From NCBI RefSeq assembly GCF_001913705.1, contig NZ_MKQD01000056.1, forward strand, positions 1-64,000: DNA of 64,000 nt, read 5' to 3'. The stretch is from Thalassotalea sp. PP2-459. GTDB taxonomy: Bacteria > Pseudomonadota > Gammaproteobacteria > Enterobacterales > Alteromonadaceae. This document shows, piece by piece, positions 27,326-35,719 of this stretch; position 1 is the first letter of the stretch; each line of letters begins with the position of its first letter. The translations under genes were made by a program, and so were the position numbers. The notes under the pieces were generated by a model. That model saw nothing but the letters and a program-made list of their open reading frames with translations. It did no database searches and was not told the DNA's origin.

Positions 27326-29452
27326 CTACCTTGCTTCTATCGTATCTTCATTCAACTCTGCTTGAAAAGTCTCTTGCATCGCAATAACGAGATCATCTTC
27401 TTTTAATAGTGTTTTCGCATACTCGTAACGTTTATCATTAATTTTTTGTTGTATTTGTGCAGGATCATCATTGGTTTCATCAACAATAACAACTTCTACC
27501 CTTGTTGTTTTACCAAAGTACTCTGAAACAAACTGATTGAGCTGTGTCATGGCTGCATCTGATTTCAGATGCTTTGTTGATTGATTTAACGACAACACTA
27601 AACTTTCTTCGTTCGTGTTTTCATTAATCGTTGCATTTAATGCTAATTGACGTAACCGACCATTTAATGCCATAGCGTCAATCATGTTCGCCCATTTATC
27701 AACTTGATTAGCTTTTTTTATAATACTTGGATCAATCGCCTGTTCAATAAAAGGTTGTTCAGGGATCGTTTCAATATCAGGTACTTGCTTGATCTTATTT
27801 TTTGCAACATTAGCAACTGCAGTTGTTTCTTGACGCGTTGCGGCGTCATCAGACTTTTTTTCAGTATTCTCCAGCGCTTGTTTTTGACTTCTCAGCATAT
27901 TTCGACGTGCTAATACCTGTGCAATTTCTGGTATTGCTACTTGCCCCAGTTCATCAGCCACCGTTGCTGACGGCATATTTGAAGTTTCTGTAGTGCTTTC
28001 AGATTGCTGCGTATCAAGTGCATTTTCAATCGTTGTATGCTCATTAGGCGCTGTAGGTTGTTCAACAACCGTACAATCTTTTTGAGCAACAACGTCGTTT
28101 GAGGAATCTGCGGGTATTGTATCTTCACGCAAACTAGCTGCTGTTAATTCCAGCTCGGTCATTTGAGTTGTGAGCGTCTCTTCATTAACAGCACAATTGT
28201 CACCTTCTTCCGCCGATGGCATGATTTCTTGAGCAGCCTTTTCCGTTTGTTCTACCTTATTAGCTCCTGACCGTATATCAGTTGATAATTCAACTTCAGA
28301 AAAACGGATCTCATCAAAGCTGACCTTATTATCAATTGTTTCAGTTACTGAGACATTTTCAGCATGCGTTTGTGGTTTAAAGGCGAGTAATCGTAATAAT
28401 ACCATGTCAAAGGCTGCTTGTTCGTCAGCAGCATAAGGTAAGTCTTTACGACCCGCTAATGCAATTTGATAATACAACTGTACATCTTCAGGCGACATTG
28501 CTTGGCAAAACTTTTCAACGAGCACGTTATGTTCTGGCGATAAATCAAAATGCTTACCAACCACTTGAGTAATCGCAACTTGATGTAACAACTGTATTAA
28601 TTCAGCAAGTAAACGGCCATAATTAGGAGAATATGAAGCGATTTCCAATGAGAGGTTCATTAACGCTTTACTGTCACTTTTAATCAGGGCTATTAGTATT
28701 TTAAACACCCAATTATGATCAACACCACCGAGCATTTGTTGAACATTAGCAGCAATAATTTCACCATTACCCTGCGCTATTGCTTGATCCGTTAAACTCA
28801 ATGAATCACGCATACTGCCTCTAGCTGCTTTTGCAAGTAGGTTCAGTGCTTGTGGATCTATTGGGACGTTTTCTGACTGTAAAATTTCCGAAAGTTTTTG
28901 TTCTATTTGGTTGACTGTTAACGCCTTAAGGTGAAATTGAAGACACCTTGAAAGAACCGTAATAGGTAATTTTTGAGGGTCAGTGGTGGCTAGAATAAAC
29001 TTAACATGCTCAGGTGGTTCTTCTAAGGTCTTAAGTAAGGCATTAAAACTACTACGTGAGAGCATATGCACTTCATCTATTAAATATACCTTATAACGGC
29101 CTCTTGTAGGTGCATATTGCACATTATCTAGTATTTCACGGGTGTCATCTACTTTAGTACGAGAAGCTGCATCAATTTCAATTAAATCAACAAAACGGCC
29201 AAGATCAATATCTTCACATACATCACATTGCCCACAAGGATGAGCTGTTACACCCTCAGCACAATTTAAGCTTTTAGCAAAAATTCTCGCTATCGTTGTT
29301 TTGCCTACACCTCTAGTACCCGTAAATAAATAAGCATGATGTAGTCTTTGCTGCTGCAACGCATTAGATAAAACCGCCACCACATGCTCTTGCCCCATTA
29401 ATTGAGCAAAGTTTTTCGGACGCCATTTTCTTGCTAAGACTTGATAACTCAT
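27326..29452 (-). CDS. dnaX: DNA polymerase III subunits tau/gamma
   Basis: A 708-residue clamp-loader subunit that hydrolyses ATP to load the beta clamp and tethers the core polymerases. Domains in order are AAA+ with Walker A GTRGVGKT at 45-52, a zinc module with Cys64, Cys73, Cys76 and Cys79, DEVHML Walker B, and SRC (TVLSRCLQFHLK). The lid and collar domains end near residue 370, a low-complexity acidic linker covers about 375-575, and the C-terminal tau domain (WANMIDAMALNGRLRQLALNA) ends the protein. A -1 frameshift cassette around codon 533 should produce a gamma-like 534-residue form. The gene starts 7 bases after apt, and ybaB follows, so apt-dnaX-ybaB form one unit. Confidence 0.96.
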   Translation of the reverse strand: MSYQVLARKWRPKNFAQLMGQEHVVAVLSNALQQQRLHHAYLFTGTRGVGKTTIARIFAKSLNCAEGVTAHPCGQCDVCEDIDLGRFVDLIEIDAASRTKVDDTREILDNVQYAPTRGRYKVYLIDEVHMLSRSSFNALLKTLEEPPEHVKFILATTDPQKLPITVLSRCLQFHLKALTVNQIEQKLSEILQSENVPIDPQALNLLAKAARGSMRDSLSLTDQAIAQGNGEIIAANVQQMLGGVDHNWVFKILIALIKSDSKALMNLSLEIASYSPNYGRLLAELIQLLHQVAITQVVGKHFDLSPEHNVLVEKFCQAMSPEDVQLYYQIALAGRKDLPYAADEQAAFDMVLLRLLAFKPQTHAENVSVTETIDNKVSFDEIRFSEVELSTDIRSGANKVEQTEKAAQEIMPSAEEGDNCAVNEETLTTQMTELELTAASLREDTIPADSSNDVVAQKDCTVVEQPTAPNEHTTIENALDTQQSESTTETSNMPSATVADELGQVAIPEIAQVLARRNMLRSQKQALENTEKKSDDAATRQETTAVANVAKNKIKQVPDIETIPEQPFIEQAIDPSIIKKANQVDKWANMIDAMALNGRLRQLALNATINENTNEESLVLSLNQSTKHLKSDAAMTQLNQFVSEYFGKTTRVEVVIVDETNDDPAQIQQKINDKRYEYAKTLLKEDDLVIAMQETFQAELNEDTIEAR
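27831..27872 (-). promoter_or_regulatory. dnaX: Programmed -1 frameshift cassette in dnaX
   Basis: Read on the coding strand, GGAG (27872-27869) lies 8 bases before the slippery heptamer A AAA AAG (27860-27854). It is followed after 5 bases by a hairpin with a 6-bp stem, TGACGC / GCGTCA (27848-27831). After slipping, the -1 frame reads GTC then TGA. All three elements match the layout of the E. coli dnaX signal, which makes gamma. Confidence 0.75.
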
Positions 29453-29459
29453 GACTTAT

Positions 29460-30005
29460 TTAATCGCCTTCATATGCTAATAAAGAGTGTACCGCTAACC
29501 CTAACGCTTCAAGTTTCTTCTCACCACCTAAATCAGGCAATGAAATAACGAACGCTGCATCTGTTACTTTGGCACCAATGCGGCGGATCAGTTGATATGT
29601 TGCTTCGATAGTACCACCTGTTGCTAATAAGTCATCAACAACTAATACTTTATCCTCAGGGACTAACGCGTCTTGGTGTATCTCTAAAATATCCGTACCA
29701 TACTCTAATTGATATTCTTGTGAAAAAGTCGCCCTTGGTAATTTACCTGGTTTTCTTACCGGAACAAAACCAACTCCTAAACGCAACGCTAGAGGAGCAC
29801 CAAATAAAAAACCACGCGCTTCTGTACCAATAACTTTCGTAAATCCACAGTCACGATATTTTTCAACGAATAAATCTATGGTTAAGTTAAATGCCTCTGC
29901 ATTATCTAATATTCCAGTAACATCTCGGAACATAATGCCTTTTTTAGGGTAATCAGGGATAGTGTGTACTGCGCTTTCTAATAACGCTTTTTGAGAGTTT
30001 GTCAT
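29460..30005 (-). CDS. apt: Adenine phosphoribosyltransferase
   Basis: A 181-residue purine salvage enzyme that joins adenine and PRPP to give AMP. The PRPP-binding signature [16 protein letters not shown] is at about residues 121-136. The N-terminal purine-loop block [32 protein letters not shown] covers about 59-90. Length agrees with E. coli Apt (183). The gene is upstream of dnaX with 7 bases between, an arrangement seen in E. coli and relatives. Confidence 0.95.
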   Translation of the reverse strand: MTNSQKALLESAVHTIPDYPKKGIMFRDVTGILDNAEAFNLTIDLFVEKYRDCGFTKVIGTEARGFLFGAPLALRLGVGFVPVRKPGKLPRATFSQEYQLEYGTDILEIHQDALVPEDKVLVVDDLLATGGTIEATYQLIRRIGAKVTDAAFVISLPDLGGEKKLEALGLAVHSLLAYEGD

Positions 30006-30066
30006 ACTTACTATTAATCTGTTTTCTTAAAGATTTTCTTTAGCTAATAGAATAATAGAAAAACGA

Positions 30067-30456
30067 CTAATTTGATATAGATCTTATCGGGTTAATTTGT
30101 GAGAAAAGCGGCTCAATAACCTGATTGAATAAATCAACGTTAATGGGCTTTTCGATCAGTTGATCGAAGAGTGAAGACTCAGCTGTCATGTTAGCAGCAG
30201 TTGCGCCTTGTGTTGTCATGAATAATAACGTGGCGTTAGCTAACAATTGTTTTTTATCTAAGTTTTTGACCAATTGAAGACCATTCATAACGGGCATCAA
30301 ATGATCTACGATAAACAGGTCGTATTGCTTTTTTTGAGCTTTTTCAAGAGCATCTAAGCCATTACCAGCACTATCAATTTCACACGGATAGTCAGCCAGT
30401 AACGTACGTAGTTGTTCTAGTACAACAGGTTTATCATCAACAATTAAAATTTGCAT
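30067..30456 (-). CDS. Single-domain CheY-like response regulator
   Basis: A 129-residue stand-alone receiver. The acidic pair Asp7-Asp8 is in MQILIVDDKP, the phosphoacceptor Asp51 in LFIVDHLMP, the conserved Thr in LFMTTQG (81-82) and Lys103 in LIEKPI, so it should be phosphorylatable. There is no output domain, so it must signal by binding a partner. The start at 30456 is preferred, since a longer frame would run into the peptide gene upstream (30480-30602). The gap to that gene is 23 bases, which suggests co-transcription. No kinase gene is nearby. Confidence 0.82.
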   Translation of the reverse strand: MQILIVDDKPVVLEQLRTLLADYPCEIDSAGNGLDALEKAQKKQYDLFIVDHLMPVMNGLQLVKNLDKKQLLANATLLFMTTQGATAANMTAESSLFDQLIEKPINVDLFNQVIEPLFSQINPIRSISN

Positions 30457-30479
30457 ATATTTTCTTAGTTCAGTGAAAA

Positions 30480-30602
30480 CTAGCTTAAAACGGTAAACCA
30501 ACCCATTAACATAGGTAATAGCGGTGCGGCAAACATGACAGTTATGGCAGCAAATAAATGGCGCTTTGATGAGCTATCTTTGAAATTTTCATTATGTGAC
30601 AT
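30480..30602 (-). CDS. 40-residue membrane peptide, unknown
   Basis: A short open frame encoding a 40-residue peptide. It starts with ATG at 30602, with AGGAAG 8 bases upstream, a good ribosome-binding site, and ends TAG. The first 14 residues are polar (MSHNENFKDSSSKR). The rest is one hydrophobic helix, HLFAAITVMFAAPLLPMLMGWFTVLS, long enough to span the inner membrane. It lies 23 bases upstream of the receiver gene on the same strand. No family is recognised. The good start signal and clean single-span topology favour a real gene over chance. Confidence 0.5.
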   Translation of the reverse strand: MSHNENFKDSSSKRHLFAAITVMFAAPLLPMLMGWFTVLS

Positions 30603-30723
30603 CTTACACTTCCTACTAAACTACAAAATGAACGGCGCGAATTCTAGCGAATTTTAACCAAATTAGATAGCCTTTTTTGATCTAGATCATAGTAATACCT
30701 ATTCGCATAAAAATTACAGGGAT

Positions 30724-30752
30724 AAAAAAACCAGCCACTAGGCTGGTTTTTT
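30724..30752 (-). terminator. Terminator after the TonB2 operon
   Basis: A GC-rich stem CCAGCC / GGCTGG (30731-30746), extended by A-T pairs, lies 23 bases past the TPR-protein stop. A run of seven thymines follows on the minus strand. It closes the DUF3450-to-TPR operon. Confidence 0.85.
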
Positions 30753-30774
30753 AAATGAAGACAACAACATGCTA

Positions 30775-32028
30775 TTAAATAGCTTTGCCTTTTCGTTGTG
30801 CAGTATCTTTGATATACGTTACCCAACCTCTCGCACTTTTACGTGTTTTAGGATCCTTTTCTGCAAGCTTAACTGCAGCATAGGCTTGTTTGTACTGTCC
30901 TAAATAAAAATGTGCCTCAGCCAAGCTCATATTCAAACGGCCTTTGTTACTAGCACCTAAATCTAACGCTTTGTTCAGTGCTACAATAGCTTTTTTAAAC
31001 TGTTCATCCTGAGCAAGTAACGTACCTAATTTAGCGTAATGCTTAGATTCATTAGTCATCTTTGCAAGTTCGCTAAAATATTTAGCTGCGGTATCAATTT
31101 CTTGAGCAGCATGGTATGCATTAGCTAGTGAGAATAGGTTCTGATCATCACGCTTTATTTCACCTGAGTTGATATGCTTCTCTAAAATTCTCGCCGCTTT
31201 GTGCGGGATATTATTTTGAGAATATAAACTTGCAAGTGTTTTAAGATGTGACTCTTTCTCTAAAAAGCCTTGCTTATAAGCAAGATCAAGTGTAGCCATG
31301 CCACGCTTATAATCTTCCGTTAGCAAATAAAAGTTACCGAGTTGTGTCCAGAAAGCTTTCTCTGTTGGGAACAATTGCACCGCTGTTTCAAGCACTTCGA
31401 CCGCATCTTTATATTTCTTACGTTCGTAATATGAAGTAAGTTTTAATAAATACGGGTTTTTATTGTGCTTGTCACCGTAAGCAGCAATTGCGTTATCCGC
31501 CGGCGTGATCATTTTATCTAAACGCTTAAGTTGATACTGCGCGTTCGAAATTTTAACCCACGTATCACCGTCAGACTTACCGGTAAAGTCCATCCAAGCT
31601 TCATAATTTTTTAGCGCGTCTGCATATGCTTGTTCTTGCATTTGAAGATCCGCTAATAACTTAAGTGCATCGCCATGATCAGACTCATTGAGAATGTCAG
31701 GTTCAACTGCTTGCTTAAGATAGTCTATTGCTTTCTGTGGTTCACCTAACGTCGCGTACATATTAGCGATAAATCGTGCTAAATATGCCTTGTCATAGTC
31801 TTTCTTCGCGTTAATTTCTAATAACGTTGTTAAAGCACCTTGAACATCGTCAGCTGTATATAATTCGAAAGCCTTACCAATTTTTTTACCAACAGACTGC
31901 CCAACCAATTGCGTTTTTCGCTTCGGCTTTTCAGACTTTTGCTCAGCAGCTTGTACATCATAAGACGTAGGAAGCTGCACTAACGCAATAGAAGCGAATA
32001 ACATTAAAGATTTAGTTATCTTGTGCAT
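30775..32028 (-). CDS. Periplasmic TPR protein of the TonB2 operon
   Basis: A 417-residue exported protein made mostly of tetratricopeptide repeats. A signal peptide is present (MHKITKSLMLFASIALVQLPTSYDVQA, cleavage near residue 27). Helical repeats run from about residue 50 to 400, with TPR features such as GEPQKAIDYLKQAVE, FFSELAK-like and AKLGTLLAQDEQFKKAIVALNKAL. It follows tonB2 by 2 bases and is the last gene of the operon. Homologues occupy the same position in Vibrio TonB2 clusters. It probably organises protein contacts in the periplasm; a specific partner is not known. Confidence 0.82.
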   Translation of the reverse strand: MHKITKSLMLFASIALVQLPTSYDVQAAEQKSEKPKRKTQLVGQSVGKKIGKAFELYTADDVQGALTTLLEINAKKDYDKAYLARFIANMYATLGEPQKAIDYLKQAVEPDILNESDHGDALKLLADLQMQEQAYADALKNYEAWMDFTGKSDGDTWVKISNAQYQLKRLDKMITPADNAIAAYGDKHNKNPYLLKLTSYYERKKYKDAVEVLETAVQLFPTEKAFWTQLGNFYLLTEDYKRGMATLDLAYKQGFLEKESHLKTLASLYSQNNIPHKAARILEKHINSGEIKRDDQNLFSLANAYHAAQEIDTAAKYFSELAKMTNESKHYAKLGTLLAQDEQFKKAIVALNKALDLGASNKGRLNMSLAEAHFYLGQYKQAYAAVKLAEKDPKTRKSARGWVTYIKDTAQRKGKAI

Positions 32029-32030
32029 GA

Positions 32031-32648
32031 TTATTGACCCCCATCCATTTTAAAGTCTAACTGTACAGTTAAACCAGGTTGTTTAATTGGTTTACCATCT
32101 ACAACTTTAGGCTTGTACTTCCACTTTCTCAATGCGCGACGTGCTTCTTTATTGAAAACACGTTTAGGTTCAGCATCGATAACTTCAACATCTTCAACAC
32201 CACCAATTTCATTGATAGTAAATGATAAAATTACCCAGCCTTCAATACCATCTCGCGCTGCTTGCATTGGATATTTAGGATTAATACGCACAATAGGAGC
32301 GGCATCACCATCACGTCCAAAGCCTGCACCAGGTGCTGCAATGTTAGTGTTTGCACCAGCAAGTTGTATGCCTGGTAAATTAAAACTTAAACCACCAGAG
32401 TCAGTGCTTGTTTCTGGCTCTGGAGCCTGCGGCTTAGGCGGCTGTTTAGGCGGCGGCGGCGGCGGCGGCGGTACACGTTGTCTTGATTGAGCCTTTGACT
32501 CAGGTGGCGTAGTGTTTACTTCAACAACAATGTGTTCTAACTTTTCTTCTTCTCTTCGATCTGTGCTAGAGATCAAATAAGCCATAAAAGCGAACAATGC
32601 AAAAGTAACCGCTGCGCCTAGTAGTATTGATACTAAAAAGCGAATCAT
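32031..32648 (-). CDS. tonB2: TonB2-type energy transducer
   Basis: A 205-residue TonB protein that couples the proton motive force to outer-membrane receptors. The N-terminal membrane anchor (about residues 3-25) is followed by a short acidic stretch (DRREEEKLEHIVVEVN) and a proline-rich span with eight consecutive prolines near residues 60-67, built from a CCG repeat. The C-terminal TonB domain covers about 120-200: PKYPMQAARDGIEGWVILSFTI ... EARRALRKWKYKP, including the YP motif for TonB-box binding. It is shorter than TonB1-type proteins, as usual for TonB2. It lies between exbD2 and the TPR gene. Confidence 0.9.
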   Translation of the reverse strand: MIRFLVSILLGAAVTFALFAFMAYLISSTDRREEEKLEHIVVEVNTTPPESKAQSRQRVPPPPPPPPKQPPKPQAPEPETSTDSGGLSFNLPGIQLAGANTNIAAPGAGFGRDGDAAPIVRINPKYPMQAARDGIEGWVILSFTINEIGGVEDVEVIDAEPKRVFNKEARRALRKWKYKPKVVDGKPIKQPGLTVQLDFKMDGGQ

Positions 32649-32652
32649 AAAC

Positions 32653-33054
32653 TTACCCCCTAGCTGCAGCGATGGAGATACGGTCGATGCCTGCTTCTTT
32701 AATCGCGTCCATTACTTTGACAACAACACCGTGTTTAGCGTTTTTGTCAGCTTGAACAATTACTACATCACTCGGTTGCTCTGCTAATAGTTTTTCAATA
32801 TTAGCGGCAACACGTTCGACATCCACACGACGCTTATCTAACCAAATTTCACCAGAATCTCTAACAGCAATAAAAATGTTAGCTGACTTTTGTCTGGTTT
32901 GATTAGCTGCCTTCGGTTTATTAACTTCAATACCTGCTTCTTTTATAAAAGAAGTGGTCACGATGAAGAAGATCAGCATAATGAAGACGATGTCTAGCAT
33001 CGGCGTCATATCTATAGCTGCGTCTTCATCTTCACGAATACGTTTACGTGCCAT
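32653..33054 (-). CDS. exbD2: ExbD2 biopolymer transport protein
   Basis: A 133-residue ExbD/TolR-family protein. One membrane helix (about residues 20-41, DMTPMLDIVFIMLIFFIVTTSF) bears the conserved Asp that carries protons, preceded by DEDAAIDMTPMLD. The periplasmic domain follows (GIEVNKPKAA ... DRISIAAARG). It forms the proton channel with ExbB2. It sits 4 bases upstream of tonB2, in the order ttpC-exbB2-exbD2-tonB2 of the marine TonB2 systems. Confidence 0.92.
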   Translation of the reverse strand: MARKRIREDEDAAIDMTPMLDIVFIMLIFFIVTTSFIKEAGIEVNKPKAANQTRQKSANIFIAVRDSGEIWLDKRRVDVERVAANIEKLLAEQPSDVVIVQADKNAKHGVVVKVMDAIKEAGIDRISIAAARG

Positions 33055-33066
33055 TCTAATCTCTCT

Positions 33067-33591
33067 CTAGTGGTGAGGTAAACTGTCAACCAGTTTTGCC
33101 TTTGCTAGTTTAACTTTTGCATCTAAACGGCTGCTAAAAAATACACCTGATAATGCTGCAACCATACCCGCCATTGTCGGAATAGTTGCCATTGAAATAC
33201 CAGAAGCCATTAGACGCGGATTACCTGTACCTTGTTGAGCCATGGTTTCAAACACTGAAATCATACCGGTAACTGTACCTAGTAATCCGATTAGTGGACA
33301 CATTGCCACTAAGGTTTTAATCGTAATCATGTTACGTTCTAGTAACTCTGCCGCTTCGGAGATCCATGTATCTCTAATACGATGTGCGTACCATGACGTT
33401 GTATCAGCTCTGGCATCCCACTTTGCGATAATTTCTTCACGCAATTTAGGGTATGTTGAAGCCAAGAACCAATAACGTTCTATCATTAATATCCACATCA
33501 TTAAGAGAGCAAAGGCGACAAAGTATAAAACGTTACCGCCAGTTGCAATAAAACTCCTGACAGATTCGATAAGTTCTATCAGGAATAACAT
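33067..33591 (-). CDS. exbB2: ExbB2 biopolymer transport protein
   Basis: A 174-residue MotA/TolQ/ExbB-family proton channel. Three membrane segments are seen: FIATGGNVLYFVAFALLMMWI (about 14-34), TIKTLVAMCPLIGLLGTVTGMISVF (about 92-116), and SMATIPTMAGMVAALSGVFF (about 133-152). The motif PLIGLLGTVTGMI is the family signature. The start overlaps the ttpC stop by one base. Together with ExbD2 it energises TonB2. Confidence 0.92.
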   Translation of the reverse strand: MLFLIELIESVRSFIATGGNVLYFVAFALLMMWILMIERYWFLASTYPKLREEIIAKWDARADTTSWYAHRIRDTWISEAAELLERNMITIKTLVAMCPLIGLLGTVTGMISVFETMAQQGTGNPRLMASGISMATIPTMAGMVAALSGVFFSSRLDAKVKLAKAKLVDSLPHH

Positions 33592-34940
33592 TACTTAGAC
33601 TCCTTCTCTGCAATTTCAGCAATTAAACCAGCGCTTTGCTCGTCTAATTTATGAAGTACAGATTTACTACGACCAGCAACAACACTGTGAACTAGAATTA
33701 ACGGCAATGCAGCAATTAGACCTAATGCAGTAGTTACAAGGGCAAGAGAGATGTTACCAGCCATGATTTTAGGGTCACCTGTACCGAACAATGTAATTGT
33801 TTGGAAGGTTAAAATCATACCGATAACCGTACCTAAAAGACCCATAAGTGGCGCAATCGCTGCGAACATCTTAATCAGGTTAATACCACGGTCAACTTTA
33901 GGTGTTTCACGAAGAATAGCTTCGTCAAGTTTCAGTTCTAACGTTTCAGCATCAGCGTTTTTATTTTCGTTGTAAACAACTAATAAACGACCAAGCGGAT
34001 TGTTTTCGTTAGGTTGATCTAAGTTCTTCTGTTGAGCCTTAATCTTAGAACTAACACTGCCAAGAACAATTAAACGTTCAAGAGCGATTAGTAAACCAAT
34101 GATTAACAATACAGTGATTGCATAACCAACAGTGCCACCTTGATGGTAGAACTCTTCAAGCGTTTTCTTACGTGTTTCTAACGTTAAAATAGCACCACGA
34201 GAAGGGTCAACATAAAGTTCAGTATAGCCAGAAGTTGTGTTGAAGAAGCTTGATGCTGTTTCAGTAATAAAACCAGCCGGCTGTTTAGCAAGTGGTTGAA
34301 CTTGACCAACTTCATCATTATACGTTAAGTAGCCATTATCTGACACTAAGTTAAACGTACCGATACGGGTAATCGTTTCTGTTGATTTTGTACCGTCAAG
34401 ATTAGTCACTTCAGTCGTAAATTGTGAAACTTCACCTGACTGAGTCATTTCAGTTTGCAGCGCAAACCATAACTCTTCTAGCTGTTCTAGCTCAGGTATT
34501 TCTTTTGCATTTGCGATTTCGTTTAATATATCGCCACGACCAGGGTACTCAGCACTTACGATAGAAGTAGAGATTGCACCATAGGCATCAGCAGCCGCTG
34601 CACGACTTACACCGAACATTTCACCTAACGTACCTTCGGCAGTATCAAGTTCAACTGCTTTTTGCGCTAAGGTAATTTCATTTTGTGCGTATTCTTTTGT
34701 TAAACGCTTATTACGCTCTTGCTCAGCTTTTAACTGCGCTTTTGCTTTATTCAATAACGCTTGTTTGTCAGCACGAGCAGCAGTGAATTCAGCTTCACGC
34801 TTTTTATCAATGCTTGCTTCAGAAATACGGTCATTTTTAACCTGTTCAAGTAATTTTTGTAAGTCGTTTGCATTTGCAGACGCTACCATGCCAGCCGTCA
34901 TTGACGCAGCAAGCATTACATAATTAATCATCTTCTTCAT
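33591..34940 (-). CDS. ttpC: TtpC, extended ExbB-like protein of the TonB2 system
   Basis: A 449-residue member of the MotA/TolQ/ExbB family with a long periplasmic N-terminal extension, the arrangement called TtpC in Vibrio, where it is required for TonB2 function. A signal peptide (residues 1-24, MKKMINYVMLAASMTAGMVASANA) is followed by a coiled coil at about 25-110 (KLLEQVKNDRISEASIDKKREAEFTAARAD). Membrane helices appear at about 272-292, then PLMGLLGTVIGMILTFQTI near 368-386, and ISLALVTTALGLIAALPLILVH near 403-424. It starts with TAATG overlap from the DUF3450 gene, so the two are translationally coupled. Confidence 0.9.
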   Translation of the reverse strand: MKKMINYVMLAASMTAGMVASANANDLQKLLEQVKNDRISEASIDKKREAEFTAARADKQALLNKAKAQLKAEQERNKRLTKEYAQNEITLAQKAVELDTAEGTLGEMFGVSRAAAADAYGAISTSIVSAEYPGRGDILNEIANAKEIPELEQLEELWFALQTEMTQSGEVSQFTTEVTNLDGTKSTETITRIGTFNLVSDNGYLTYNDEVGQVQPLAKQPAGFITETASSFFNTTSGYTELYVDPSRGAILTLETRKKTLEEFYHQGGTVGYAITVLLIIGLLIALERLIVLGSVSSKIKAQQKNLDQPNENNPLGRLLVVYNENKNADAETLELKLDEAILRETPKVDRGINLIKMFAAIAPLMGLLGTVIGMILTFQTITLFGTGDPKIMAGNISLALVTTALGLIAALPLILVHSVVAGRSKSVLHKLDEQSAGLIAEIAEKESK

Positions 34941-35719
34941 TATTTAGCTCCTGCTGCGAAAACGGGTAACTTAGTTAAATCTTTCGTTAGCTGGTTACGA
35001 GCCATACGAATGCCGTCTGTAATAGGCTTCAAGTATTCATCACCTAATTTTTCCCAAGCACGTGTTTCGTTGTTCCACACCCATGCATTTTTCATATCAA
35101 GCGATTGTGCAACAAATGCGATTCGGCCCATATGTAAGAAATCAACCGTAATTTTTTGACCATCTAAATCAAGTTCACCTTGATAAGCAGCAAATACAGT
35201 ACCGTAGTTAGCTTCAATTTCAAAAGCTTCTAGTACTAAGCGAAATTGCTCTGAAACGGTAACGTTCGAATCGTCCATTACATCACGTAAACCTTGAACA
35301 CGATCTTTTCGCGCTTCAATATTTACAGGAATGTCTGCATTAATAAATTGATCAAGTGTATCGATCATCTTATACATTAGCGGTACAACGCCTTGCTTAG
35401 TTTTGTCGATACCTGCAATTTGCTTTTCTAATGATTTAATGTTGGCTTTTTGACCATCAACCATACGCTGAACATGGTCGTTGTAATCCGATAAAATCTC
35501 AGCTTCGTCTACTGTATTACGGTATTCCGCAAGTAAAGTAAGCGTTTGCTCATAGATATTGTTTATTTTAGCTTGCGATCTCGCAGAGTTTTTAAACGTT
35601 TGTGCTTCAGCTTTTTGCAGCTCGGTTAATTCATCCGCAGAAGCGAAAGTGCTTGCTGTCAATGCTAATGAGCCCACCATCGCTGATGCGATAAGGCTTT
35701 TTTTACTTAATATGGACAT
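34940..35719 (-). CDS. DUF3450 periplasmic protein, first gene of the TonB2 operon
   Basis: A 259-residue exported protein of the DUF3450 family. The Met at 35719 is used because GGGAAC lies just upstream and it begins a normal signal peptide (MSILSKKSLIASAMVGSLALTASTFASA). The mature part is helical and charged (LQKAEAQTFKNSARSQAKINNIYEQTLTLLAEYRNTVDEAEIL), probably coiled coil, ending in DLDGQKITVDFLHMGRIAFVAQSLDM near residues 190-215, the conserved family block. It precedes ttpC in the TonB2 clusters of marine gammaproteobacteria. Its molecular role is unknown; co-operonic position suggests it supports the TtpC complex. Confidence 0.85.
   Translation of the reverse strand: MSILSKKSLIASAMVGSLALTASTFASADELTELQKAEAQTFKNSARSQAKINNIYEQTLTLLAEYRNTVDEAEILSDYNDHVQRMVDGQKANIKSLEKQIAGIDKTKQGVVPLMYKMIDTLDQFINADIPVNIEARKDRVQGLRDVMDDSNVTVSEQFRLVLEAFEIEANYGTVFAAYQGELDLDGQKITVDFLHMGRIAFVAQSLDMKNAWVWNNETRAWEKLGDEYLKPITDGIRMARNQLTKDLTKLPVFAAGAK

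Noticed and set aside
27714-27723. Second A-run (ATA AAA AAA GCT) in dnaX as a frameshift site
   Set aside because: It could slip, but there is no upstream Shine-Dalgarno-like element and no clear downstream hairpin. The site at 27854-27860 has both.
32113-32490. Plus-strand open frame with a glycine run opposite tonB2
   Set aside because: The run is the complement of the polyproline repeat; it is a shadow of tonB2.
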